Below are positions 35,510-46,393 of a DNA stretch of 64,000 bases, in pieces. The translations under genes and the position numbers were made by a program. The notes beneath the pieces were generated by a model. That model was not told where the DNA came from and did not search any database. It saw only the letters and a program-made list of their open reading frames with translations. Every line of letters starts with the position of its first letter. Position 1 is the first letter of the stretch. This DNA is from Sipunculus nudus (taxonomy: Eukaryota; Annelida; Sipuncula; Golfingiida; Sipunculidae), in the NCBI GenBank assembly GCA_026874595.1, contig CM049317.1, positions 77,323,891 to 77,387,890 of the forward strand, read 5' to 3'.

Positions 35510-38500
35510 TTTATTGTAATAAAGTAAAAATGGTATTCTATTGCATTTAACTGTTACATATAACGTCCATCAAAATATGTTCAAATCTTATATTCTGAAC
35601 ATGAATGCCTGTATTTACATAAATACGTTACGTTAACATATTCTTTTTTTTCATAAGTTTGGGGCCTCTAGACCTGGTAACTTGATGCTTTGGTCAAGGT
35701 GTCCTCTCCCGCTAACATGTACCCACTATATTCATTAGACACCACGGACCCCCGGGGCGTCAAACAAGCCGACGTCGTCCTCCTGGCCTTTCCTCTGTTA
35801 TGGCAGATGCCTGATGACGTTAGGAGGAACGACTTGGTGTACTACGAGAGCCAGACCCACCCCCAGGGGCCCGCCATGACGTGGAGCATGTACGCTATCA
35901 ACTGGCTGGAGCTGGGTAACAGAGACGAGGCCGGCAGACTGTTCAATAAGTCTTACATACCTTACTACAGGAACCCGTTTAAGGTAACACAATGAACATT
36001 CCACAGAACGAAATGTCAGAACCCTATAGGGATATTAACGTTTAACTCAACATATTTGCTATGTCGTTATGATAAAAATATATTATACATATAGTTTTTT
36101 AAATTCCATCTTCATAATAGCTTGACTACCATTTTGTTGTGATACGTTCTTTCATAAAATCAAGTATAAACATCTAAAGAGGAATTATTGATTTGATTAA
36201 TATTTTGAGACTCATATAATAGCTTTCCCCCCAAAGATGCCCGCAATCCGTAAAATAATAGAGACATGGGAGATGGATATGTATATATGTGTAAAAGTAT
36301 GCAATGAATTCTACATAATATACGCTTTTAATGTTATCCAGAGGATTAAAATGCACAATGATATCCAAGGAAATCACTGCTTCCTCTTTGTTGGTCATTT
36401 GTCATATTCTTTCTACTGTCATCCAATTCAAATCGACCCCTAATCGACCATTTGACCTTATCCTGGAAAACCGATTTAGGTTTTTTATATTTACAATGTT
36501 GGTGTGTTTTGTAGATCTGAACGGAGACGCAGAGAGGACTGAGGGGCTTTGAATTTCATAACGGGTATTGGTGGCTTTCACCAGTATAAACATACTATTG
36601 TTGTACGAGACGTGTTTTGTAGATCTGGACGGAGACTCAGAAAGGACTGGGAGCTGTGAACTTTATCACGGGTATGGGTGGCTTTCTCCAGGGCGTGATA
36701 TTTGGGTACGGAGGGATGCGGCTCAGGCACGAGGTTCTTGATTTCTTTGCTCCTAAACTTCCTCCTGGCGCCACCAGAATCAAGATGTATGGTGTCAAGT
36801 ACCTTGGCTCTGTGTTTGATCTGGATGTACGTCTGTTAATATTATTAATGTACCGGTTTATCATAGGCTTAATGCTGTTTAAAAATAATACTTTTTACGT
36901 AGAAACCCTCTACGGCTTATTGCGTATAAGGCAGCCCAGTGGCAATCCTTCAACTAATTAAGTGTGCGACTTGTATTAAATATGTAAACTCAAGCAATCA
37001 AACGTTCTATATACTGTTAATCACGTTTGTGAAGGTCGTGGGAGGACTTGATAGGAGGCGGCCTAACCCGCAGGATCCCGTAGGGGGACGTGAACGAACA
37101 TGAGTGGTCGTGCGGTTTCCAAGTTTTCTTCGAATATTCAAAACGAACGGGAAAGAACGTGGTCCCTGGCACAGAAATGTGCATCCCGTGGCACCCTGTA
37201 TGGAACTGATTTTGCGTGTCAAACCCTCGGATCTGGACCACGGTAAACCAAAGAATGTGGTCCATTACCGTAGGATACGGTAGGAAAACATGACTGAACG
37301 TAGTTAGCGTGACGCTGCCGTGACACTGCCGTGGGAGAAGGTAGATCTATGACAATAGCAGTTCCGTAGCAAGAACGTGGCGAGCACTGGAAAGAACGGG
37401 GCCTACTCACGTTCTTCTACGGCAAGCCACGTTTTACCGTAGGAGAACGTGTTATAACCATTGCAATGCCCTGGCAGCACCGAGGATGAGCGTAAAATAC
37501 CGTGTGGAGAACGTGTCGCGAACGTCACGAGGACGCGGTCTTCAATTTCATCACATCCATTCCCGACACGGTCACGTTCTGGCTTGCCGTAGTCGAACCG
37601 TTGGACACCGTAGAAGGATGTGGTTTAGTGAGACCAAGGCTTAAGCGTTCATTCCCGTCAATGTGTATTTGTCCGTGTGTACATGTTCACAAAATAACGC
37701 ACGCAATCATGAGCGGAATCTCATGAAATTAACAGGGCATATTGGGAAAGGGTCAAGGAAGAATCGAATAAATTGTGGCGTTGATGCAGCATCTTTTCGG
37801 ATTCTGAAGCGTTATCAAACAATATTCATAAATGTACGGTCACTTATGCAAGATGAACCTATGAATATGAGCCATAATAAGTGAATGCACAGAAGTTCCC
37901 GCCTCATTAGTAAGGTCACCTGTTCAGGCCACGGTCGAGCGCCCAGCACTTCGTAGTGACGGCGAACACCAGTGTTTTTGAAACTTGTGCTCCCATGGCG
38001 GAGGCATGCATCCATTTTGATGCAGATTACTAGTTGTTACATAGATTTTTTCGTGTATTTTGCTTAAAATGCATTTACTCGGCCATTTGACAATATGTCT
38101 TCGTGCAATATTTTGTTTATTTAAATTTTACCTGATTTTTTCCCCAAATGATACTCTGTTCGAGCTGTTCTCGATACTTTTTTTTATATTTTACAATGCC
38201 TGGTCTATTATTATGAATGCCTCAGATACACTGTTGGGCATTGTTGTACAAGCTTGACGAAGTTTTTTTTTTAAATTCATGAATACAGTCCATTTGTAAA
38301 GTTTAATCAAGCTGACAATTACACATTTTTGACATTTTTACATAAAATCTACATAAGTTTGACACAGGTATACATTTGTTTTTGTTGACTATCCTCGTAC
38401 TATCTTCCTCCTATTAAGTTTGCATATCATGGTCCTCTTAAATAAACAAAATCAAGGGAGTTTATATATTATACCTGTCTAAAGCGGACAGTCAAGGGAC

Positions 38501-39750
38501 TCAATCATTTTGTCCTTAATAGTGAGGTGTCCTTATTAGACAGGTTGACCTTGGTTGATAACTGGGGGGTTATAAATAAAGACAACGAACAGCTGCAAGA
38601 ACGTGTTTATTGTATTATATCAGGTTTCATGTACCTGTACAGCATATTCATGCACACATCATGCATTCAATCGTCATATACAAACCGTGATTTTTTTTAC
38701 TTCTCTCAAGTAGTAAACAATATGAGAAGAAAGGTCTATGAAACCATCCATAAAAACAACCTTCATAAATTCCTCTGCATGTGCGCGTAAACTCTTTTCG
38801 CGGATTCACTCAGTCCAATAAGCTCGACTGAAGTACGCGTTGTGCCATCTGGCGGCATTGTCTAAACTATTCCGTTCAGCTGCCCCAATGCGATAATCTC
38901 AATGAATATGACGACGTTGATAATGCGAAGATTGTAATGGCTACGGGAACATCCGTTCTTTTTTATAGATTAATGCAGCTTTAGCCTTAAATAGACTTTC
39001 TTTGATGATGGTTGTTTGGTTTGATTTGCTTTCATGTTGATGGCACCTGAGATTAAACGAACCCAGAGGACCTTGTGCACGGCGGCACGATACGCTTAAC
39101 TACGGAGCGAGCACATGGTTGACACTGAGTTGATCAGTTTGAGTATATTGAGCAAAACTAATCAATTTATATCGAACAGCCTGCTACAACAAAGTGGCTA
39201 GTTTACAGTTAGATATTGCGTAGTGAAATCAGGGACGCACGGGAAATCGGCAGCCGTTTTATCATTTTAATGACCCCGCGGTCGAGCGAATAATATGCAG
39301 TTTCGCAACGTGTGAATGATCAACCGTGAAATAAAGTGACAGGAAATTTACCGCTTCACCCTTGCTGTGTTTATCGTATGAGCACATCACACTGTGACAT
39401 GAACACCTACACGCATTAAGGTAACAACTGGGGATTGCTAAATCCTTTGTGTCCAAGTCCCGGGAACAACAGTGACGGTGGCCTTTGATGTTGTCCGGGG
39501 CGAGTGATCAGTGTCCGCCGGAGCTGGCGTATCGTGTCCGTATTTGTCAGGTTCATTTACTCTTAGAATGTTATTTTGAGTTGAAATCCGCTGTCCGTTG
39601 TCCGCAGTATTGAGGTGTCCGCCTTACAGAGGTTCCGCTTATACATAACATAAAGGGAATTTTGAAGGGACTTCACTATATTGTCCGTTATAGCCAGTTG
39701 TCCGCCTAACTGAGGTGTCCGTTAGACCAGTTTTCACTGTATATATATAT

Positions 39751-39804
<54 letters not shown>

Positions 39805-41865
39805 CTATTAAGAAAAAAGGCATTTGCCTACACATCAGATTACCGACCAAAAGTCAGGTGCAGATCCCTGCTTATCTTTCCATGTAATCAGACTTAGCTT
39901 TCAAAACAGTCTGATTTTAACACTTAGGCTAATTATGGAAAACAAGAGATTCAGGTTTTGTGTATCATATGGACGAATGATGATCTGTTTATATCAGCAT
40001 AGGTTTATCTTGAATGTCACTCTGATGATAAATATTTTATCACGTGACTGCAGATTCGTTGTCCTTAATTGAGAGCTATCCTCGCAACATACCTTTAAAG
40101 GTATAAACATAACTTTATTATTTTCTTTGTTTTCTCCAGATTCCCCAGAATGAGAAACCCGTGCTGACGGTACAAAGTACAAGTTCCGATTTTCCTTTAG
40201 TCATCAAAATTGGAAACGCTGATCCACAGCCATTCACAGCGGGTAAACGGACATTTTGTCATAAATTTTAATTTATCGGAGTGTATACAAAATATTACAA
40301 TCCAGTAAAAACACGTTATAATTTATAACTGATGACATAACGGCAGCAGTGGTACTTTGTTCTTGCAGATACGCATTTCAAATCGTTCGTCAGCGGTTAC
40401 ACTCCATACCAATAAGTCCTGTAACAAGTCGGGGATACTGTAGTTTCGCCATTACCGGCGCAGAAATTCCTTGCGAGCGAGATAGCTAAACCATATTTTA
40501 TGTTGTTTTTTTAATTGTTATTATCGATGAGACGATGAAGCCTGTCTAAATTGGGGTCATGACCTATTTTATGAGGTGGTCTTGTTTTTGGATCGGTCCA
40601 TTTTGGATGAAAGCTGTGGAAATCGGTCTGACTGATGATACTGGATACCAAAAACCTTGTGGCGCCACCTAAAATCCTTTTTTACAGGTTTTTGCATTTA
40701 ACCTTCCATTCAAAATATATGAGCGTTATAACCCAAACACTAATTGATGGGTTTCATTTAAATTTTGCACATGTTTAGGTATGGATCAGAGCCTCCTACT
40801 GGAAAGCTTTATATAAAGAATAAGACCGGCATAGCTTGCCAGTAGATCTATATGCATCAAACGTACACACCTAAGGTAGCTGTTAACACTGCTGTCGTTA
40901 CAGATCGCCTTCGTTTATCTCCGGGTCTCACCACCAGGGGTCGCAGGGGGCCAAAAAATGAATCAGACCAATGTAAGCGTGGTATTTGCATTGTGCATCC
41001 AACCCGCTCTCGTTGGTCTGATTCTTGGCCTTGTGCCAGCTCTGGAGTTGAGACCCCGGAATACAAAGTAGCGGGTTTTTAGAGACAGCAGTGTATAACC
41101 GCTGTTAGAGGAGCACTGAGAAAATGGGAACCAATTTCAAATGCGTATCGCCATGTTTATTAACCAGAGAAAATAATCAGGAGCTAAGATGCCTTGTAAA
41201 AATATCGAACATTATTGTACTTTTTGGATGTATTGGATGTAGTCCTTTTTATCACCTGTCGATTCTTCGATTTAGTTGTAAAACCTTAATAATATACAGT
41301 TTCGGGATATTTCGGGATATGTTGTTTAAGGCTGCATAAGAGTTAAAAGAAGCCATCTAACATTTTCACCAGCCCACATTAGATCCATACTGAAATGACA
41401 CTTACGTTTAGACATAATGATTTACATTTTTGTTTAAGAATATACATTTTCGTCCCTTTTATTCAGAAATTATGATAATCTTTGTTTCAATTAAATGGCA
41501 AATCTATGTTTCAATAAAGTTTACTACATTAATTATAAAAATATTCTAGGGTTTGAAAATTGTTTCTGCTGAGTGGAAATTCATGTAAGGTTTCAGTTAA
41601 GTTGAGCCAGGTGTTCATTATTTTTCACTCTATTTCAGGACGGACGTACACGCCAAACGGTGAGAACTTTAGCATCTACACCACACGACAAACTAATTGT
41701 GAGATCCCTGAAAAATACATCAACGTGGATTACAACCCTCAGCCCTCACCTACCAGTCCTGTCAGGCCTCCAGCGACATGCAAATCTACCGTGACGTCAC
41801 CGTCCACTGCACTCGTTTACCTGCTCACTGGTGCCATCTACATCTGGGCGCGAGGATTATTGTGA
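25859..41865 (+). CDS. PGGHG: Secreted GH65 protein-glucosylgalactosylhydroxylysine glucosidase (acid trehalase-like), 13 exons
   Basis: Thirteen exons sum to 2,391 nt, giving 796 residues; every junction keeps phase. The vertebrate enzyme removes glucose from the glucosyl-galactosyl-hydroxylysine units of collagen. Family marks: FWDMETWMYPG (Asp329), FPWESGQTGAEV (374-385), MAPDEHADTVNNS with Glu466 as the likely general acid, VKQADVVLL (545-553) and YYESQTHPQGPAMTWSMYA (572-590). Residues 1-20 form a signal peptide. About eleven N-glycosylation sequons indicate passage through the secretory route. The last 80 residues are a Pro/Thr-rich stalk followed by ALVYLLTGAIYIW, a possible GPI-anchor or membrane tail. 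Length is a little over the usual 730-740, the excess being mainly signal and tail. The ATG at 25,859 was chosen because it opens the signal peptide. Acid trehalase activity is an alternative specificity. Confidence 0.93.
26426..26532 (+). CDS. PGGHG: PGGHG exon 2
   Basis: 107 nt. Acceptor TTTGTTTCAG; encodes YMPSVSNGHIATNVYTD and INGLYSGPG, the conserved start of the N-terminal domain. Confidence 0.9.
26805..26912 (+). CDS. PGGHG: PGGHG exon 3
   Basis: 108 nt between TTTAATTACAG and GAAG/GTATGG. Carries HRARIPS and sequon NFS. Confidence 0.9.
26913..28424. other. PGGHG intron 3, nothing else recognised
   Basis: AT-rich sequence with a short GT repeat near 28,010-28,025. Confidence 0.5.
28425..28638 (+). 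CDS. PGGHG: PGGHG exon 4
   Basis: 214 nt. Acceptor CATTTCCAG, donor TACAG/GTTTGA. Encodes TYAHHYYNRLLVTDLTVTR with sequons NTS and NDT. Confidence 0.9.
28639..30194. other. PGGHG intron 4, with a tRNA-like stretch
   Basis: Near 29,743-29,812 there is GGATTAACGTCTCTTTCACC followed by GGGTTCAAATCTTC, which resembles a Pol III B box of a SINE. Nothing else stands out. Confidence 0.35.
30195..30423 (+). CDS. PGGHG: PGGHG exon 5
   Basis: 229 nt, leaves at phase 0 (AAG/GTCAAA). Encodes sequons NIS and NQS and the ILQRSNGPDILLK end. Confidence 0.88.
30563..32786 (-). mobile_element. Tandem-core mobile element, copy 2, inside PGGHG intron 5
   Basis: Reverse orientation relative to copy 1. It has six core units (GGCGCCACC-type centres near 30,911, 31,241, 31,581, 31,920, 32,261 and 32,596), about 340 bp apart. 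The hairpin end (AGCTCAGCTGACTTTCAG) is at the left. At the right are GTCAGCTGAGCGTCATGACC and TGACCCATGGGTCA. Runs reading as 70-140-residue frames repeat along it and are not genes. Confidence 0.85.
32787..33380. other. Rest of PGGHG intron 5
   Basis: Ordinary AT-rich intron. Confidence 0.5.
33381..33673 (+). CDS. PGGHG: PGGHG exon 6, catalytic core
   Basis: 293 nt after ATAATTTCAG. Contains HTDGWARIW, YYLYSNLPS, FYGLSPGGLSNG, YGHVFWDMETWMYPG; donor TATAG/GTAAGT. Confidence 0.95.
33955..34075. repeat. GTCCGTCC-rich dispersed repeat in PGGHG intron 6
   Basis: TCCGTCCGTCCGTCGTTCCG and related runs flanked by CCCCCGTCGAAAG; likely part of a dispersed element, identity not established. Confidence 0.45.
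34174..34319 (+). CDS. PGGHG: PGGHG exon 7, ends in a GC donor
   Basis: 146 nt. Encodes FPWESGQTG. The end is CACAG/GCAAGT: a GC-AG intron with otherwise consensus donor, required for phase with exon 8. Confidence 0.9.
34633..34806 (+). CDS. PGGHG: PGGHG exon 8
   Basis: 174 nt, acceptor CTGTGACAG, donor AACG/GTATGG. Encodes DIAFAGRQY and FFREMSRFWYSRPTWN. Confidence 0.92.
35082..35315 (+). CDS. PGGHG: PGGHG exon 9, general-acid glutamate
   Basis: 234 nt. MAPDEHADTVNNSIFTN carries Glu466. Donor ACAA/GTAATC; the sequon NTT is created across the junction. Confidence 0.92.
35367..35516. repeat. (AAT)n...(ATT)n palindromic microsatellite
   Basis: Two blocks of ATA trinucleotides are followed by TTA trinucleotides, so the two halves can pair with each other. 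It starts about 50 bases after the exon 9 donor. Confidence 0.9.
35739..35983 (+). CDS. PGGHG: PGGHG exon 10
   Basis: 245 nt, acceptor TTCATTAG, donor TTTAAG/GTAACA. Encodes VKQADVVLLAFPL and GPAMTWSMYAINWLELG. Confidence 0.93.
36503..36584 (+). pseudogene. Decayed duplicate of the start of PGGHG exon 11
   Basis: About 85 percent identical to 36,611-36,692, offset by exactly 108 bases, and includes the TGTTTTGTAG acceptor. The second codon is TGA instead of TGG and the frame shifts after AGGACTG, so it cannot replace the real exon. Confidence 0.85.
36623..36826 (+). CDS. PGGHG: PGGHG exon 11
   Basis: 204 nt, phase 0 at both ends, acceptor TGTTTTGTAG. Encodes GAVNFITGMGGFLQGVIFGY and PKLPPGATRIKM, the C-terminal beta-domain of the family. 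Confidence 0.93.
37020..37500. repeat. Cluster of CCGTAGG/AACGTG inverted motifs in PGGHG intron 11
   Basis: A region richer in GC than the rest of the intron, with many CCGTNGG, ACGTTC and GAACGTG words in both orientations. CACGTTCTTCTACGG and CCGTAGGAGAACGTG near 37,409-37,451 form a stem with one mismatch and a 14-base loop. Likely a fold-back element. Confidence 0.55.
37501..38471. other. PGGHG intron 11, nothing recognised
   Basis: No exon or clear repeat found. Confidence 0.45.
38472..38550 (+). repeat. GTCC-type dispersed repeat, left copy
   Basis: GGACAGTCAAGGGACT...TTGTCCTTAATAGTGAGGTGTCC; related to 39,585-39,738 in the same orientation. Confidence 0.6.
39585..39738 (+). repeat. 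GTCC-type dispersed repeat, right copy
   Basis: Several TGTCCGC..TTA..GAGGTGTCCG steps ending in TTTTCACTGTA, a pattern common in dispersed repeats of aquatic invertebrates. A TA microsatellite follows. Confidence 0.6.
39738..39801. repeat. (TA)n microsatellite
   Basis: Nearly pure TA with one ATAAATA break. Confidence 0.9.
40140..40242 (+). CDS. PGGHG: PGGHG exon 12
   Basis: 103 nt after TTTTCTCCAG; encodes PVLTVQSTSSDFPLVIK; donor GCGG/GTAAAC. Confidence 0.85.
40886..41094. repeat. Imperfect long inverted repeat (fold-back), PGGHG intron 12
   Basis: ACACTGCTGTC at the left pairs with GACAGCAGTGT at the right. Further in, CCGGGTCTCA pairs with TGAGACCCCGG. Near the centre, GGCCAAAAAATGAATCAGACC pairs with GGTCTGATTCTTGGCC. 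The whole can fold into one hairpin of about 209 nt with a short loop. A MITE relic or small-RNA precursor are both possible. Confidence 0.65.
41639..41865 (+). CDS. PGGHG: PGGHG exon 13, stalk and hydrophobic tail
   Basis: Acceptor TCTATTTCAG; encodes a short region with sequon NFS, a Pro-rich stretch, then STALVYLLTGAIYIWARGLL and TGA. AATAAA signals follow at about 42,066 and 42,089. Confidence 0.88.
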
Positions 41866-44800
41866 GAAAACATATTCAGAGAAGATCCTGGGCGCAAAAA
41901 TGAAATAATAAGTTGGATATGTTCTCGAGTATATTTAACTCTGCAATTGCCACCTGCCCCTTTGTTTTGATGTGCTGGATATTAACATTATATAATTTGG
42001 CATTTTTGCCATATAAAAGAGACTGTAGATTTAAAGTATTAATAAACTGCACAAAAAATATTCGAAAATAAATGATATCCAATGCGTCAATAAAATAATA
42101 ATGGTTATATTAATTATTATCCAATTCTTTATATTGTAAAAATACATAGAATATTTCTATGTGTTTTAAATAAAATATTTAAGTTAATTTTAGACTCCAT
42201 GGAAAGCAAAGCCATTATTGATATTCAAAACTCTATAAAGATAACCAACTTTTCTACCATTATAATAAATGAAAAATTTCCTGCCATAAGACCATAAACG
42301 CATATGATCAAACGTCGTGATGAGCGCATACTTCTTTTTGGCCCGTGAAGACGCAGGAGGTAAACTGGTACTCGGAAACCAAATATACATTTATATGTTA
42401 ATTTTCCCTTGCTGGTCCGTAAAAGAATATGCATTCAAATACACAAATCATAAATGATTATTGGAACTTCTGTGAATTTATGTTGAGAATGCATTGAAAG
42501 ACATTTGCAGTCAATAAGATTAAAAGCTGCTTGTCAATAATTTCTGTTTGATACGGCAAGGACACATTTTCATTGTGATTTGTGTCGCTGGTGTGACATT
42601 TCGTATGACCTTGACCTCATTCGATCAAGGGGAAAGAGTTGTCACGTGACCAGAATAAGCTGGCATGACTCTGCAGAAATTCTTGTCAAACAGATGACAA
42701 ACACTAAATCCAGTTTTAATGATTCAAGTGAATACTTGATCTTGTGAAACATTTGTTAAATTTGATTTATGGATTATACTCTAATGAAATAAAAAAAAAT
42801 CGGGTTATGTTTATTTGCTGTCTTGTGTCCCCTCTCTTTTCTCCAATCACTTTCTGTCTGTCGGCCTCTCTGTCTCTTTCTGTCATACACACACACAAGG
42901 CATCATGGTATTATTAGTCCGCTTTTCGCATGCATGTATGTGGTAAAGTATGGCATCAGGGAATCTCAGAATATCTACAGTTGCCTATATGTTGCCTATA
43001 TAAACAGCTTTCAATTACAAAGGACATGCTAGGTTTTAAGGGAAGGTCACCAATTAGCCACTTCAATATCCCACAGACAATGTTCAAATAAGAACCAATA
43101 GAAGAGACCAAGTGCCCTGACACTGTGTTCAATATTGCAGTATTTAATGGGTGAAACAAAAACTAAAATTAAAGAGAAAGAGAATAAAAGAGATTCAGTT
43201 GCCATTGAAAAACAGAGTACTGTCATGTTTAATAGCCAAGAAATACTTCGAGTATAAAACAAAATAAGTTTTACTGACAGCCAAGAACGGAAGAAACGGA
43301 ACAAAAATCTCAATCAGACAAAGTGAAAGCCTGTGGAAGCAGCATACAAGGCGGTTTGCAAGGTGTCCACGACAAGGCCCGACGTATCACTTACACATGT
43401 ATAAAAGTACAAGATGAATAAGCATATAAAATTTTTGCTCATAGCTGCAACTATTTCTAGGATTTTTAGCAGCAGAATATGTACTACAAATACTGATATA
43501 TTTCAAATGACAAAAAAGGGTGATATTAAGATAAATGGCATTTTGACTAACAGACAAACACATGACACTACAGAATGCTACCACCTGAGTCCCGGAGAGG
43601 GCCTTGATCAGTAATAATGACTAACTATTTGTACAATACATGTAAAAGTATAAGATATATACACTCAAGTGGCGAAAACTATGGGTAGATTCCACATACA
43701 AGTCTTATGGTCAATATTCCTGAAAATTTGGGCTAATAGCTGCGGCATTTCCTGAGATATTTTGTAATGGATAAGTATTAATTATGCAAAGGTCCCCCTG
43801 AATCGAAAAAAAATTATGATTGTAAAATAACAGTGAATAAGCCAGCTTGAAGATTTAGATCATACTCATTCATTTCCCTGCTTATTTTTTAAAGCTTAAG
43901 TTATACATAATCACTCCCGGGGTACGTAGAAAAAAACATGTTGAAAAGCAAAAGTGGTTCAGCATGGCTCCACCAGCAGGCGTTTATTACTTTCCGTCAT
44001 AATCAGTAAATAATTAAGAAATGGTGACGATAGTTGAGGAGTTTGGAAATATATTTACCACTTGGGGAGTGATGGACAGACGCTGGGTATGTTAGTATTC
44101 CTTTCTCTAAGGGACGGAGACATTTCATGGATTCCTCAATATATGTTATGTAGGATACCTCATTTCACATAGCTTTTATCTGGCAAGTACAATGTATGTG
44201 TGTAAATGCATGGTTTCGTGTATGGCGGAAACGGTATACTAATGAATGTTCTGTATTTTAATGCGGAAATGTGGACGATTTCTGAAGATTCATTAGGGGA
44301 CATGTTAATTATTTTCATTAGAACTTGTCTTGTACCATGATTGAGATTGAGTTTTCCCCCTACTGAAATGGTGGGCGATATTCAGAGAATTCCCAGCTTG
44401 CGCTTTATCTACAGTCTAGGTGATCGATTAAGACGGGATGAGACAATGGAATCAGGCTGCTTATTCTGTTTGCCTCACAGATACACAACAATATCTTATG
44501 GTAACATTTAACAACATTTGGATTTTTTTAATGGCGCTATCCCTTTGTCGACATATAGGCCTGATCAGAGTATTTGTATCTTTAAAGCACCAGCTTTTAC
44601 CACAGTATCTTACGCCATTTGTATCTCAAATGGACAAGAAAAAAAATTTCTTTGCACAAAGTCAATGTTTATACACAAATGTATGTTCTTCGATGGAACC
44701 AGTGACTTTTTTAAAAAAAATATGCATTTAGAGACACATTAAATACGTTCATTTCCTTTTCACGTTACCCAGATTGAGACCCTGCGTTTTTCGACATCTA

Positions 44801-45552
44801 AACTCTCAGAAGTTCACGTTGATGTTTTTCTCTTGGTAAAAAGGTCAAAATAGGGCGGTGAATTAGTCAACACATCTGTCCCTTTACATCTCGTTAGATC
44901 ATATTATACACTCAATGACGTCTAGAACTATGTCTCATGAAATAACATGCCTTCGATTTGAAATTCGATAGATTAGATAAAAAATCTTATTACTAACTAA
45001 CATTCTGTCTTATCATTCACATTCATATATTTGTGTAACTAAATGTATATATACAAGTATGAGAAATGTTATTTTATGAAAATTCACGTAGTATATGGAT
45101 AAGACATAACGTTGCTAAAGTGTTAAAATATTTACATGTAATACAACATTGCACGAGTCACGTGCTGTTAAATCTGCAGTACATATTAGCCCATGTATGC
45201 ACAATGGGAGGATTCAAGGCTTTTGCTGAAACTACTGGCCTTTAAAGATGTAAAACAAATACGACCCAGGTCCAAAAATTCACGTCAATAATCTCATTAC
45301 TCGAGTTGCACATTGACTGTTCTAGGCCTTCCCAAAACATATTAAAAAATTTTATAACAAGAAGATGCATTTTTGAGAGACCATAACTCCCCAAATAGGA
45401 TTACACTATATTTGAGTTCTTGGGAAAAGGGGGTTTCAATAACCTAAAAGTTCACGTGGTTGAATTAATATCTATCACGTCATAATATACACGGCATTCT
45501 AGTGACAATTAATGTAATGTGGTTCGTGTTTGTAGGACTATGGCTTACCTCC

Positions 45553-45587
<35 letters not shown>

Positions 45588-45718
45588 TTTTCCAAATAAA
45601 ACTACAATTCTGCCTTTGATATATATCTATATATTTCTTATATGATAACTGGATGACGTGACCTTTTAAATTAAATTTGTTTGGTTGTTTCTAAAGTCAC
45701 GAGACGTTATGAGTAATG
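41866..45718. other. Intergenic between PGGHG and the TMEM26-like gene
   Basis: Contains the PGGHG 3' UTR with AATAAA near 42,066-42,094 and a TA tract at about 45,557-45,586. No coding exon recognised. Confidence 0.5.
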
Positions 45719-46393
45719 TTAATGTAAAGTGTGGCCTGTTCGGACAACTTGAGGTTTCATGACAAGTTTGTCCTGGGACGGGTGATTGACACTTGGCATT
45801 CCTGGTGACTCCGCCTCTTCCGTCACCTCCCCCTCGCATACGCAGCTTCCGTCGGGACTCCTGCGCGAGCACCTCTTTTCTTTGATAAACCGCTTCCTCT
45901 GGTGTCTCTTATGGTTGTTCCAAATTATGTACAATTGTATTATGTTGAAAACAATCAGCGCTATGTTCTTCAGCGGATGAATAAAGTCACTGGCATTGAG
46001 GCCGAATTTTATCATGGTGGTAAGCCGTACCACAACGAAAGGAATGTCATTGCATATCATGCTGAAAAGAATACACGTGACCAGACCACGTGGGTTGCCA
46101 GCTTCGTTCATAACTTTTGGTTCTTCAGGAATGTACTTGAACATCGCCAGCAGAGCACACGCGAAGCACACGTATATCCAGTTACTTTGGAATATATTTG
46201 TCTCGTGACTGGCCATCATCAAGATCTCGATGACGTCATAGGCGAAGAAGAAGTCCACGGACATGGCGGTGATGAGGTCATAGCTCAGCTCCTCCTCGCG
46301 GATTTTCGCCATCCATTCGGAAATGGTGAGACCGAACACGATGGCCTGCAGGACAGTGGCCGTTGAGGTGTCCATATGTGGAGGTTTGGTAGG
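45719..46393 (-). CDS. TMEM26-like last exon
   Basis: 675 nt from acceptor TTGTCCTTAG, phase 0, to the stop. Encodes five membrane segments and the charged tail. Confidence 0.8.
   Translation of the reverse strand, partial: PTKPPHMDTSTATVLQAIVFGLTISEWMAKIREEELSYDLITAMSVDFFFAYDVIEILMMASHETNIFQSNWIYVCFACALLAMFKYIPEEPKVMNEAGNPRGLVTCILFSMICNDIPFVVVRLTTMIKFGLNASDFIHPLKNIALIVFNIIQLYIIWNNHKRHQRKRFIKEKRCSRRSPDGSCVCEGEVTEEAESPGMPSVNHPSQDKLVMKPQVVRTGHTLH

Noticed and set aside
45902-46366. 154-residue plus-strand frame
   Set aside because: Antisense shadow of the TMEM26-like last exon.
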